Counted from the first letter of the stretch, positions 1 to 8,286 are shown. The stretch: 16,733 nt of DNA from JAGOTP01 sp964600845 (GCA_964600845.1 CAZRJW010000027.1:1-16733), one strand, 5' to 3'. Numbers and translations are program-made. The notes: generated from the letters alone by a model not told the origin.

Positions 1-743
1 TATGCGCCGGTTGGTTGTGGCGTCTCCTCGGAAAAAAGATTGTATTTTGGTACGCCCACTATCGCACGAGTCGTTTGGCGCATTGGGCTGGAGTGATTAC
101 GCATGTCGTTGTGAGTTCTGCGCGCGCAGGGGCGGCGGGGCTTCCAAAGCTGCGGATCATTGGGCATGGATTTGAATCGTCTCGATTTCCGCAGGTTGCT
201 CGATCGCTGCCCACAGAGTGGAAAGTTCTCATCTTTGGGCGGATGGATCCATGTAAACGAGTCAAAGAACTGTTGCAGGCATTTGGAAATGTCTCTCCAT
301 CGCTCCCGTTCAGATTGACGCTTATTGGGTGTTCGGGTGATTCGGGATACGAGCAGATATTGAATCCGTTGGTTGAAGCTGACTCGCGTGTGAGCTGGGA
401 AAAGCGAACGGTTGTCTACGCGGATGTCTCGGATATTTTTGCGCGTCATCACATTATCTTGAACGCGACCGATGGGAGTCTTGATAAGACGATTCTCGAA
501 GGAGGCTTGTCTGGGCTGATTCCGCTCGCAAGCACGGACGCTCTGAATGAGTGGCTTCCGGAAGATGCACGTTGGCTTCAGTGCCCGTCGGAAGAAGCCT
601 TTGTACGGGCGCTTGAACGCATTTCAGGCTTGTCTGAGGGGGAATACAAGCAGCTCCTCCGTTCGATCCATGAGGCGGTCGAGGTACATCATGGGTCTCA
701 AGCGCAAATAGCAAAATTGGTAGCCATCTTTCAAGAGGTCTAA
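1..743 (+). CDS. Glycosyltransferase family 4 (group 1), 5'-truncated by the window edge
   Basis: This is the C-terminal part of a retaining, GT-B-fold glycosyltransferase that would transfer a nucleotide-activated sugar to a lipid-linked or growing surface glycan on the cytoplasmic side of the membrane. The frame is open from position 3, so the gene starts upstream of the window; the TTG at 15 is only an in-frame codon. Visible GT4 marks are the segment KVLIFGRMDPCKRVKELLQAF, the usual opening of the nucleotide-sugar-binding C-terminal domain, followed by LTLIG and the loop DKTILEGGLSGLIPLAS, which matches the E-rich donor-binding loop of the family. The acceptor-binding N-terminal domain is mostly missing. 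The flippase ATG begins 2 bp after the stop, so the two are probably co-transcribed. The sugar specificity cannot be read from the sequence. Family call is fairly secure; role in surface polysaccharide synthesis is inferred from context. Confidence 0.85.
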   Translation, partial: CAGWLWRLLGKKIVFWYAHYRTSRLAHWAGVITHVVVSSARAGAAGLPKLRIIGHGFESSRFPQVARSLPTEWKVLIFGRMDPCKRVKELLQAFGNVSPSLPFRLTLIGCSGDSGYEQILNPLVEADSRVSWEKRTVVYADVSDIFARHHIILNATDGSLDKTILEGGLSGLIPLASTDALNEWLPEDARWLQCPSEEAFVRALERISGLSEGEYKQLLRSIHEAVEVHHGSQAQIAKLVAIFQEV

Positions 744-745
744 CT

Positions 746-2023
746 ATGCTCCGATCTAAGGTCTACCAGCTGCTTCGTCGGTCTGAACGGTTTGTTCAGA
801 CGGATTTAGTCTACCTCGTAAAACAGGGGTCCTGGCTGTTTGTGAACACGGTTGGTGTGACGTTGATTGGGCTCGTAACATCCTATCTATACGCCAACTT
901 CTTAAGCAAAGAGCAATACGGTGAATACCGCTACATTTTTTCTATTTTTACCGCCTTGAATGCTTTTTCACTGACTGGAATCAACGTTGCGGTGACGCAG
1001 GCGGTGGCAAAAGGAAAAGAAGGCGCCTTACTTCAATCGATCCCGCTCCAGCTTAAGTGGAATATCTTTTTCTGTGCCGCGTTTATCGTCACAGGCCTGT
1101 ATTATTTCTGGCAGGGGAATACGGTCTTTGCGATCTCGTTGCTGGCGCTTTCCTGTCTCGGCCCGGTTGCAAATATTGCGAATACGTATGGCGCATTTCT
1201 TCAGGGGAAGAAGAATTTTAAAGCGGTAAGCGTCATTGGTCTTTTGACGAGCTTCATGGTGTTGCTGTCGGTGGCGCTTGTGCTCTTCTTGCGCACGAAT
1301 GTAGTGGTTCTGGTGATTGCAAATATCGGGACGCTCGCGCTTGCTCAAACAGCAGCATTTTTCTGGACGTTGCGAAAATATAAGCCAAATAAGGTGCAGG
1401 ATGAAGGGTTGCAAACGTTTAGTAAGCGTATCTCGCTACTAACAGCGTTCTCATTGATCGTATCTCAGCTAGATAACATCTTAGTGTTTAACCTTCTAGG
1501 TGCGGCCAGCGTGTCGATTATAAGCTTCGTGACGATCATCCCTGATCAGCTCCGAGGATTCGTAAAAATCGCAGGACAACTTGCTCTTCCTAAATTTGCG
1601 GTGAATGAAACGGTTGAATCACGCCAACAGGCTGCGAAGAATTCATTCAAGCTTGCGTTAGGAGTTCTTGGGGTTTCAATTGTCTATATCGCTATTGCGC
1701 CACTGCTGTTTCGTCTTTTGTTTCCCGCGTACCAGAGCTGGGTCGGCTATACGCGTCTGTACGCTCTATCGATGGTCTTTTCGGTTTATCAGATCCCATT
1801 AAGTTTGTTATATGCGCATCGATATGAAGAGCGCATCACCCGCGTAACCCTCGTGATGACGATTGGTTCGCTCGTTATTTCATGTATCTCTATCCCTCTC
1901 TTCGGTCTGATTGGGGTCGTCGTGGGTCGAATGGTTGCGCAAGCCTTCAATTTGGCGATATCATCCTACTACGTATGGATAAAACCACAGATTCCAGAAC
2001 CGTTCCGCAAGGGTCAATTGTAA
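746..2023 (+). CDS. Polysaccharide flippase, Wzx/MOP (MATE-like) superfamily
   Basis: The 425-residue integral membrane protein has about twelve hydrophobic segments by eye, spread over the whole length, with short basic loops between them. This layout is typical of MOP-superfamily exporters that flip undecaprenyl-linked oligosaccharide units across the inner membrane (Wzx, RfbX, oligosaccharide flippases). The N-terminal part, with a phenylalanine/tyrosine-rich stretch around ANFLSKEQYGEYRY at residues 51-64, resembles the conserved start of the polysaccharide_synt domain, where a G-x-Y/F sequence follows the first helix. It sits between glycosyltransferase genes, as Wzx genes usually do. 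The ATG is 2 bp after the preceding stop and is preceded by CTAACT rather than a Shine-Dalgarno. The 3' end overlaps the next gene by 49 bp. No wzy polymerase is visible in the window. The exact substrate is unknown. Confidence 0.85.
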   Translation: MLRSKVYQLLRRSERFVQTDLVYLVKQGSWLFVNTVGVTLIGLVTSYLYANFLSKEQYGEYRYIFSIFTALNAFSLTGINVAVTQAVAKGKEGALLQSIPLQLKWNIFFCAAFIVTGLYYFWQGNTVFAISLLALSCLGPVANIANTYGAFLQGKKNFKAVSVIGLLTSFMVLLSVALVLFLRTNVVVLVIANIGTLALAQTAAFFWTLRKYKPNKVQDEGLQTFSKRISLLTAFSLIVSQLDNILVFNLLGAASVSIISFVTIIPDQLRGFVKIAGQLALPKFAVNETVESRQQAAKNSFKLALGVLGVSIVYIAIAPLLFRLLFPAYQSWVGYTRLYALSMVFSVYQIPLSLLYAHRYEERITRVTLVMTIGSLVISCISIPLFGLIGVVVGRMVAQAFNLAISSYYVWIKPQIPEPFRKGQL

Positions 2024-2655
2024 AACGCATACTCCGCTCGATTCGCCGTTCGGAGGCGGTTGAAGAGCTTATTCAATACAGCCTTTATTATCGTTGGGTG
2101 GTAAAAGGACGACCAAGTGGGGTGCCTTCACCGCACGTTCAGAAGCGACGTCAGCTTAAATATTTTTCGGAAAAGTATCAGCTGTCCACCTTGGTTGAGA
2201 CGGGGACGTATTTTGGATCCATGGTCGAAGCGATGAAGCGTCGGTTTTCGCGTGTCTATTCGATTGAGTTTTCAGAAGAGCTCTACCAAAAAGCGAAACA
2301 GCGATTTGCAGATGATGCGAACGTAACGCTGCTCCAGGGAGACTCGGCAGTTCGATTAAAAGAGATTGTTGGGGAGCTTGGTGTTCCTGCACTTTTTTGG
2401 TTGGACGCCCACTACTCTGGAGGTGTGACGGCACGCGCCGATCTCGATACGCCGATCGTAGAAGAGATCCGCACAATTTTATCGAGCGTACACGAACATG
2501 TGCTTGTGATTGATGACGCGCGTTGTTTTGATGGGACACATGATTATCCAACGGTTGAGCATGTCTGTGCTCAGATCCGTATGTTGAAGCCCACCTACAC
2601 GGCATACGTGAAGCATGATGCGATCATCGCAGAGCCCACAGTCGGTAAGAGATGA
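1975..2655 (+). CDS. Class I SAM-dependent methyltransferase-like protein of glycan clusters
   Basis: The 226-residue soluble protein has a Rossmann-like methyltransferase core. Motif I is VETGTYFG at residues 74-81, the acidic end of strand 2 is YSIEFS near 95-100, a GDS loop lies near 122-124, and a strongly characteristic FWLDAHYSGG (141-150) and IDDARCFDG (179-187) follow. The latter two motifs recur in a family of small methyltransferase-like proteins in surface-polysaccharide loci. The acceptor is unknown; methylation of a glycan sugar is a context-based guess. I chose the ATG at 1975, which overlaps the flippase by 49 bp, because the basic N-terminal segment through the GRPSGVPSPH stretch looks like part of the family. 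No closer start is good: a GTG at 2098 would remove that segment. There is no Shine-Dalgarno. The next gene's ATG lies 3 bp after the stop. Confidence 0.75.
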   Translation: MDKTTDSRTVPQGSIVKRILRSIRRSEAVEELIQYSLYYRWVVKGRPSGVPSPHVQKRRQLKYFSEKYQLSTLVETGTYFGSMVEAMKRRFSRVYSIEFSEELYQKAKQRFADDANVTLLQGDSAVRLKEIVGELGVPALFWLDAHYSGGVTARADLDTPIVEEIRTILSSVHEHVLVIDDARCFDGTHDYPTVEHVCAQIRMLKPTYTAYVKHDAIIAEPTVGKR

Positions 2656-2658
2656 GGT

Positions 2659-3621
2659 ATGTCACGGTCCGTCCAGCCCAAGGTGAGCGTGATCATGCCG
2701 GTGAAAGATGGCGCGCTCTTTTTGTCGGCGGCGATTGAGAGCATTCTCTCTCAGACCTATACAAATATTGAATACATCATCCTAGACGACGGTTCGACGG
2801 ATGCAACCGATACGATGATCCGTAGCTATACAGATCCTCGTATCATCTACCATTCCTATGGGGTGAGTCTGGGGCTTGCGGCAAGATTGAATGAGGGGAT
2901 CGCCCTTGCAACAGGTGACTATATTGCGCGCATGGATGCGGATGATATCGCGCTGAAAACACGATTAGAGAAGCAAGTGGCCTTTTTAGAGGCGCACCCA
3001 GCGATCGGCCTCCTCGGAACGTGGGCGCGCTATATCAATGAAAAAGGCGAAGAGAGTGGCCGCATCTATCGGACGCCTGTCACGCAAGAGGAAATTCTGT
3101 TTCGTGCCTGTTTTGCGAACCCGTTTATTCACCCATCCGTCATGCTACGTGCGAGTGATCTGAAGGCGCATCTTTATAACGAAACCTATCGTCGAAGTCA
3201 GGATCTTGAGTTATGGAGTCGGTTATTATTCGTTGCGGATATACAGGCGGCTAATGTACCGGAGCCGCTACTGCTCTATCGACGTCATGCCGCTTCTCTT
3301 ACGAAGAAGAAAAATACCGAAGACTACCTCCGTTCAGCGGCGATTCCTCTCAAAAATATGAAGCAGATTCTTCCGCTCACACGGGAGCAGGAAGATCTTT
3401 TTTTGAAGGCGTATCTTGGAGAGTATTTAACGAGTATTCAGTTACTGAAACGTATACGTCTCAGTTTTTGTTTTAGAAATGCGTTTGTCTTAAAGCACCC
3501 ATCCACAAAATACCTGTTCCGTTGGGCGCCTTGGAAAGATGTTCGATTTTTTCTGAAATATTTTGTAAAGCAACTCATCCACGCAAAAGCGAAAGCTCCC
3601 GCAGCGCTGATCGGAGGGTGA
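2659..3621 (+). CDS. Glycosyltransferase family 2 (GT-A fold)
   Basis: A 320-residue inverting glycosyltransferase that would add a sugar from a nucleotide donor to a surface glycan at the inner face of the membrane. The N-terminal GT-A domain is clear: VSVIMPVKDG at residues 9-18, the donor-binding ILDDGSTDAT at 41-50, and the metal-binding RMDADD at 91-96 (DXD-type). QDLELW at 181-186 fits the ED-x-x-L-W catalytic-base region of GT2 enzymes. The C-terminal third is basic and has no obvious membrane segment. It follows the methyltransferase by 3 bp, in the same operon-like row. Its last 47 bp overlap the 3' end of the convergently transcribed asnB, so both reading frames share that DNA. Donor and acceptor sugars cannot be inferred. 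Confidence 0.9.
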   Translation: MSRSVQPKVSVIMPVKDGALFLSAAIESILSQTYTNIEYIILDDGSTDATDTMIRSYTDPRIIYHSYGVSLGLAARLNEGIALATGDYIARMDADDIALKTRLEKQVAFLEAHPAIGLLGTWARYINEKGEESGRIYRTPVTQEEILFRACFANPFIHPSVMLRASDLKAHLYNETYRRSQDLELWSRLLFVADIQAANVPEPLLLYRRHAASLTKKKNTEDYLRSAAIPLKNMKQILPLTREQEDLFLKAYLGEYLTSIQLLKRIRLSFCFRNAFVLKHPSTKYLFRWAPWKDVRFFLKYFVKQLIHAKAKAPAALIGG

Positions 3622-5350
3622 TGACCGCTGTTCCGACGCGTGCCTCGGAAAGACGTGTCTGGATCGCGTGTTCAAGCTCAGGTGAGGATGAGTGAAATTG
3701 CTTGATATCCGCCCAGGCATCGTGTGCGGCTTTATGAAAGCCGGCATGTCCCTTTGTAAGGTCGGTATGCATTCCAAAGCCAGCTTTTGGTCGCTCGACG
3801 AGGGCTGTTGGGAGATAGGTTGCAAGGAGTTGTTTTAATGCATGCTTCAGCACCCCACCGCTTAGGTGTTGGTCGGGTGTTAGACGCTCGGCGTAACGAA
3901 TCAGACGCGGATCAAGGAGGGGAACACGTCCTTCGATGGATGCGTAGGAGGTTGCGAGATCGATTTTGCGCAACAGATCATTTTCTAGCGGTAACTCTCG
4001 GTCGAGGAGCGTTGGCGGACACGGGAGTGCTTCCAATACGGTTCGTCCAAGCTTCCAGAGCTCCTTCGGTGTCTGTTCTCTTAGGAGCGCGTGTTGGCTC
4101 AGGTAGAAGCCAGCCGCGTCTTGAGCTCCAATGTAGCCTTTGGCGATTGCGCGGCGAGCATACGGGGAATGAATGGTGAGACGGAGCTGATCGAGAAGCG
4201 TTGAGACGGGAGAAACTTTTGTTCGACGGATCTTTGCGAGGCCTTGCTGATGATAATACCCCAAGAAGAGTTCGTCGCCGCCTTCGCCGGATAGGGCGAC
4301 CTTCACGTCTTTGGCGGCCGCCTGGCTCAGGAAAAGAGTTGGGAAAATGGAGGAGTCGGCGGTAGGTTCATCAATCCGTTCCTGGACCTGCTCAAGGGCT
4401 GTTTGTAGTTCAGCGGTTCCAAACTGAACCAGCTCCCCCTGGAGACCGAGCTGCGCGCGAATATCGACGATGTACTGCTTATCGAGCTCATTGCCCGGCA
4501 TGAGGAGGCTGAATGTCTTCAGGTTAACGCCATGTTTATGCAAAATAGCGGCGATCAGACTCGAATCCGTTCCTCCTGAGAAGAAAAGGCCCACGGGCGC
4601 GTCAGCGAGTAAATGGTCGAGGACGCTCTGTTCTGTAATCTCTCTCAGGGAGCTCGGTGAAAGGACCGGATCTTCTTCGATTCGCTTAGCGGCGGTAAAT
4701 AGCTCTAAACGTTTTGTCTGGAGGTCAAAGATCGCGCCTTGTCCACGTTCGAGTTTTTGTATCTGGGACACGAGCGTCAGCGGGCTCGGGATATAGCCAA
4801 ACGTCCAGAAGAGATTCCAAGCCTCTTCGTTGAGCGTAGGCTGTATCTTCTGGGTCTCAAGGAGCTTTACGACGCCCTTTGCTTCAGACGCAAAACAGAA
4901 GACCTCGTTCACGTGTGAATAGTAGACGGGCTTGATGCCAACCGGGTCTCGAAAGAGGAGAAGCTGTTGCGTTTGACGATCGTGAAGGGCGAACGCGTAC
5001 ATCCCCCGGAGATACTGGGTCAGATCTTTTCCGTAACGCAGGTAGGCTGCCAGCAAGACTTCCGTGTCTGAGGTTGTCCGAAAGTCATAGTCGGAGGCGA
5101 GGACTTTCTTTAGCTCTTTGAAGTTGTAAATTTCCCCATTAAAAACAATGGCCAACCTCCCGTCCGGGGAGATCATCGGCTGATCTGAGCGCGCATCGAG
5201 GTCAAGAATGGATAGGCGATGATGTCCGAGGGTGACGCTGTCTCGCTCCGTTTGGCCGTAGGCGTCTGGTCCACGGTACGAAAAACAGCGGGCCGCATCG
5301 GAGAATTCCGATTCCTTCAGAGGCTGCGTGATTCCAAGAATGCCGCACAT
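3575..5350 (-). CDS. asnB: Asparagine synthase (glutamine-hydrolysing), AsnB family
   Basis: A 591-residue two-domain cytoplasmic enzyme. The N-terminal Ntn glutaminase domain starts MCGILGI, so Cys2 becomes the nucleophile after Met removal, which fixes the start at 5350. RGPDA at 26-30, NGEIYN at 71-76 and RDPVGIKP at 134-141 are the usual glutaminase motifs. The C-terminal synthetase domain carries the pyrophosphate-binding SGGTDSS at 258-264 and a later LSGEGGDELFLGYY. Length is normal for the family. The textbook role is ATP-dependent amidation of aspartate with ammonia from glutamine. Its position inside a glycan locus also allows the alternative seen for AsnB paralogues elsewhere, amidation of a sugar acid or another polysaccharide substituent; the sequence alone does not decide. 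It is convergent with, and overlaps, the GT2 gene by 47 bp, and is divergent from the fucosyltransferase gene. Confidence 0.95.
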   Translation of the reverse strand: MCGILGITQPLKESEFSDAARCFSYRGPDAYGQTERDSVTLGHHRLSILDLDARSDQPMISPDGRLAIVFNGEIYNFKELKKVLASDYDFRTTSDTEVLLAAYLRYGKDLTQYLRGMYAFALHDRQTQQLLLFRDPVGIKPVYYSHVNEVFCFASEAKGVVKLLETQKIQPTLNEEAWNLFWTFGYIPSPLTLVSQIQKLERGQGAIFDLQTKRLELFTAAKRIEEDPVLSPSSLREITEQSVLDHLLADAPVGLFFSGGTDSSLIAAILHKHGVNLKTFSLLMPGNELDKQYIVDIRAQLGLQGELVQFGTAELQTALEQVQERIDEPTADSSIFPTLFLSQAAAKDVKVALSGEGGDELFLGYYHQQGLAKIRRTKVSPVSTLLDQLRLTIHSPYARRAIAKGYIGAQDAAGFYLSQHALLREQTPKELWKLGRTVLEALPCPPTLLDRELPLENDLLRKIDLATSYASIEGRVPLLDPRLIRYAERLTPDQHLSGGVLKHALKQLLATYLPTALVERPKAGFGMHTDLTKGHAGFHKAAHDAWADIKQFHSSSPELEHAIQTRLSEARVGTAVITLRSALRELSLLRG

Positions 5351-5426
5351 AGATCAATGAGTCGTACGTTAACATATCCTCATTTTTTCTGGCAGTTCAG
5401 AGAAGGTGTGGCGCAGGATGTATTCC

Positions 5427-5455
5427 TTGTGAGATTTCGTTCGAAACTCTACACT
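5427..5455 (+). promoter_or_regulatory. Putative sigma-70-type promoter for the GT11 gene
   Basis: A -35 box TTGTGA (5427-5432), a 17-bp spacer and a -10 box TACACT (5450-5455) lie in the asnB/fucosyltransferase divergent gap. Each box matches consensus at four of six positions. Transcription would start near 5462, about 20 bp before the ATG at 5483, and the leader has no Shine-Dalgarno. I found no equally good promoter for asnB on the other strand. Confidence 0.4.
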
Positions 5456-5482
5456 CTACCCATCTTTTCTAAGAAATCTTCC

Positions 5483-6352
5483 ATGATCACCACAAAAATC
5501 CTCGGAGGGTTAGGAAATCAATTTTTTCAGTACGCGCTTGGGCGGAGAATGGCTCTGGCGGAGGGGAGTGAACTTCGGCTTGATCTTTCGGATTTCAAAA
5601 CCTATTTTCGTCCCTATTTTTTGGATCGATTTGCCATTCAAGCGAAACCGCTGACGGACCAAGAGGCGGCATTCTATCGGCGCTACCAGGGGCGTTTCTC
5701 GATTTCGCGTTGGCTTGAAGCATGTAAGTCACTCAGGCAACGTCAGTATCGTCAAGAGAAGCCTGCGCATTTCTTTCACTACCTTCCAGATGTGCTTAAA
5801 ACACAGGCAAAACCTGTGTATCTTTCCGGCTATTGGCAACACGCTGCCTACTTCGAACCGATTCGAGAGAGGCTTGTACAAGAGCTTTCGCTTTTGCCCG
5901 AGCATCAACTTCCTGCGACGCACCCACTCCTTCAACGGCTTGAAGAAAAAGAAGTTATCGCTGTACATTTCCGAAGAGGGGACTATCAACAGACGGCGCA
6001 TGGAATACTCGGGAACGAATACTATATAAAAGCCGTCGACAAGCTTCTTCAGCAGAGGCCAAACGCGGAGCTGTACCTCTTTTCAAATGAAATAGATTGG
6101 GTGAAGCAAAACATCTCCTTTGACGCACCCGTTACCTACATTGCGCAGGAGTTTGGATTAAAAGATTATCAAGAGTTTGATCTCATGCGTCGCTGTCAGC
6201 ACCAGATTATCGCCAATAGTACTTTTAGTTGGTGGGCGGCTTGGCTGAATCCATCCCCTTCGAAAATAGTTTTTACGCCAAAAAAATGGCTGGCAACTCT
6301 AGATTCTGAAGCAAGTGGGTTGATCCTTCCTTCCTGGAATACGATTACGTAG
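5483..6352 (+). CDS. Alpha-1,2-fucosyltransferase-like enzyme, GT11 family
   Basis: A 289-residue glycosyltransferase that would move L-fucose from GDP-L-fucose onto a glycan acceptor in the cytoplasm. The N-terminus KILGGLGNQFFQYALGRR (residues 5-22) is the hallmark GT11 opening. VHFRRGDY (161-168) is the family's H-x-R-R-G-D-Y GDP-fucose-binding motif, and the C-terminal block IIANSTFSWWAAWLN (242-256) is also diagnostic. The frame stays open upstream to 5219, but that extension would overlap asnB on the other strand and adds nothing family-like, so the ATG at 5483 is the better start. Length agrees with the family (about 280-300). The neighbouring gmd and fcl genes supply the donor, which strongly supports the assignment. 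The linkage (alpha-1,2) is the family's usual one, not proven here. It converges with fcl with a 22-bp gap and no clear terminator. Confidence 0.92.
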   Translation: MITTKILGGLGNQFFQYALGRRMALAEGSELRLDLSDFKTYFRPYFLDRFAIQAKPLTDQEAAFYRRYQGRFSISRWLEACKSLRQRQYRQEKPAHFFHYLPDVLKTQAKPVYLSGYWQHAAYFEPIRERLVQELSLLPEHQLPATHPLLQRLEEKEVIAVHFRRGDYQQTAHGILGNEYYIKAVDKLLQQRPNAELYLFSNEIDWVKQNISFDAPVTYIAQEFGLKDYQEFDLMRRCQHQIIANSTFSWWAAWLNPSPSKIVFTPKKWLATLDSEASGLILPSWNTIT

Positions 6353-6374
6353 TGAGCTGTACGGTGTAGGAACG

Positions 6375-7304
6375 CTACCGATTCTGATACCACTGGATAG
6401 TCTTGCGAAGACCCTCTTCAAAACTCGTCTGTGCGCTGAATCCAAAAAGCTCAGTAGCACGTTTTGTGTCTAAGCAGCGACGAGGTTGTCCATCCGGTTT
6501 TGACGCGTCCCAACGAATTTCGCCTTGGTAGTCCATCAACTGACAGAGAAGCGTTACAAGTTCGCGAATAGAGATCTCTTTGCCCACCCCAAGGTTCACC
6601 GGCTCAGCTCCATCGTAGCGTTCCGTCGCATCGACGATCCCGCGCGCCGCATCTTCGGCAAACAAGAATTCACGCGTTGGTGTCCCTGTACCCCAGACTG
6701 TGATGAACGGCTCGGCGCGCTCTTTTGCGTCTTGAATTTTTTGGATGAGCGCCGGAATCACGTGTGAGGATCCGGGATCAAAATTATCGCGGGGACCATA
6801 CAGGTTTACGGGCAGAAGATAGATCGTATTGAAGCCGTACTGCGCCCGATAGGCCTGGGCCTGAACGAGCAACATTTTTTTTGCGAGTCCGTACGGCGCA
6901 TTTGTTTCTTCTGGATAACCGTCCCAGAGCGCTTCTTCATGAAAGGGGACCGGAGTAAATTTTGGATAGGCACAGATCGTCCCGATCGCGACGACTTTTT
7001 CCACTTTGGCTTGTCGGGCTGCTTCGATGAGCTGGACGCCCATCATTAGGTTGTCATAAAAAAGTTCCCCCGGCTTTTCGCGGTTTAACCCGATACCCCC
7101 AACGTGCGCGGCAAGATGAATAATGACGTCCTGCCCTTGTACGATGCGCGTGCAGTCCTCCCAGCGGCGCAGATCGCAATCGGCGGAGCGTGGAATGGTG
7201 ATGTTTTCTGCAGGTACGCCTCGGTGCTGAAGTTCGGCCTGAACGTGTGAACCAAGAAAGCCCGAGCCCCCTGTCAGCAAGATACGTTTAGCGTGTAACT
7301 CCAT
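6375..7304 (-). CDS. fcl: GDP-L-fucose synthase (GDP-4-keto-6-deoxymannose 3,5-epimerase-reductase)
   Basis: A 309-residue short-chain dehydrogenase/reductase that converts GDP-4-keto-6-deoxy-D-mannose to GDP-L-fucose with NADPH. The nucleotide-binding loop GGSGFLGSH is at residues 12-20 and the catalytic Y-x-x-x-K is Y138/K142 (APYGLAKK). The position of the usual catalytic serine (GSSCIYP in the E. coli enzyme) reads GTICAYP, so a threonine (T109) replaces the serine while the following cysteine is kept. NLYGPRDNFDPGSSHVIPAL contains the conserved histidine of the family. The ATG at 7304 lies inside the end of gmd (17-bp overlap), so translation is probably coupled. There is no Shine-Dalgarno; the start context is AACCT-ATG. 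Length matches known Fcl/WcaG proteins. Confidence 0.95.
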   Translation of the reverse strand: MELHAKRILLTGGSGFLGSHVQAELQHRGVPAENITIPRSADCDLRRWEDCTRIVQGQDVIIHLAAHVGGIGLNREKPGELFYDNLMMGVQLIEAARQAKVEKVVAIGTICAYPKFTPVPFHEEALWDGYPEETNAPYGLAKKMLLVQAQAYRAQYGFNTIYLLPVNLYGPRDNFDPGSSHVIPALIQKIQDAKERAEPFITVWGTGTPTREFLFAEDAARGIVDATERYDGAEPVNLGVGKEISIRELVTLLCQLMDYQGEIRWDASKPDGQPRRCLDTKRATELFGFSAQTSFEEGLRKTIQWYQNR

Positions 7305-8286
7305 AGGTTTTGAGTTCAGCTTCCATCATGAGGGTGACTAACTCTTTAAAAGAAGTGGTTGGTGTCCAGTTGAGGACCCGCTTTGCCTTGCTCGCATCCG
7401 CGCACAGTGCGTCTACTTCTGTTGGGCGGAAGTAGCGCTGGTCAATTTCAACGAACGTTGACCAGTCAGAGATGCCAGCGGCTTCAAACGCGAGATCAAG
7501 AAATTCGCGCACCGTGTGCATTTCGCCCGTTCCGATCACAAAATCTTCTGGCGTTGGTTGTTGGAGCATGCGCCAGGCGGCGTCCATGTATTCTTTTGCA
7601 TAGCCCCAGTCACGCTGCGCTTCAAGATTTCCGAGATAGAGCTTCTGATCGAGTCCTGCCAGAATGCGCGCGATTCCTCGGGTGATCTTTCGAGTCACGA
7701 ACGTTTCACCGCGTCGGGGACTCTCGTGATTAAAGAGGATTCCATTCACGGCATACAAGTCATAGGCTTCACGGTAATTGACGGTCGTGTGGTAGCCGAA
7801 GACTTTTGCACAGGCGTAGGGGCTACGAGGATGAAAAGGAGTGATCTCATTTTGCGGCGGAGGTGTGCTCCCAAACATCTCTGAAGACGAGGCTTGATAG
7901 AATTTTGCCTGTTTCCCGGTCTCTTGTTGATAGTCCTTGATGGCTTCCAAAATACGAATGACGCCTAAACCTGTGACGTCCGCCGTATATTCTGGAATAT
8001 CAAAACTTACACGCACATGCGACTGCGCGGCCAGGTTATAGACTTCGTCTGGTTGGGTATGCGTAAGGAGCTTGCGGACGACTTGGCTGTCCGAGATGTC
8101 GCCGAAGTGTAAAAAGAGCTTCGTGCCAAAAATATGAGGATCAGTGTAGAGATGATCGATCTTTGAGGTATTAAAGCTCGAGGAGCGACGCATGATTCCA
8201 TGAACTTCATAGCCTTTTTCAAGGAGCAGTTCTGCGAGGTAGGAGCCGTCTTGTCCGGTAATGCCTGTGATCAGCGCTTTTTTCAT
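7288..8286 (-). CDS. gmd: GDP-mannose 4,6-dehydratase
   Basis: A 332-residue extended SDR enzyme that turns GDP-D-mannose into GDP-4-keto-6-deoxy-D-mannose, the first committed step to GDP-L-fucose (also to GDP-rhamnose and perosamine). ALITGITGQDGSYLAELL at residues 4-21 is the NADP-binding signature, QASSSEMFG (131-139) carries the active-site serine/glutamate region, and Y157/K161 (SPYACAKVFG) is the Y-x-x-x-K pair. LFNHESPRRGETFVTRKI (184-201) is a Gmd hallmark. It is somewhat shorter than the E. coli enzyme, within the range of bacterial homologues. It overlaps the downstream fcl by 17 bp and is divergent from a methyltransferase gene across 43 bp. The start context is ACCACT-ATG with no Shine-Dalgarno. 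With fcl directly behind it, the product is most likely GDP-L-fucose. Confidence 0.96.
   Translation of the reverse strand: MKKALITGITGQDGSYLAELLLEKGYEVHGIMRRSSSFNTSKIDHLYTDPHIFGTKLFLHFGDISDSQVVRKLLTHTQPDEVYNLAAQSHVRVSFDIPEYTADVTGLGVIRILEAIKDYQQETGKQAKFYQASSSEMFGSTPPPQNEITPFHPRSPYACAKVFGYHTTVNYREAYDLYAVNGILFNHESPRRGETFVTRKITRGIARILAGLDQKLYLGNLEAQRDWGYAKEYMDAAWRMLQQPTPEDFVIGTGEMHTVREFLDLAFEAAGISDWSTFVEIDQRYFRPTEVDALCADASKAKRVLNWTPTTSFKELVTLMMEAELKTYGVTR

Noticed and set aside
5219..5482. 88-codon N-terminal extension of the fucosyltransferase frame
   Set aside because: It runs into asnB on the other strand; GT11 proteins begin close to the KILGGLGNQ motif, which follows the ATG at 5483, and a promoter lies inside the extension.
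6362..6380. Small hairpin between the fucosyltransferase and fcl stops
   Set aside because: Only 4-5 pairs and no T-tract on either side, so it is not a credible terminator.
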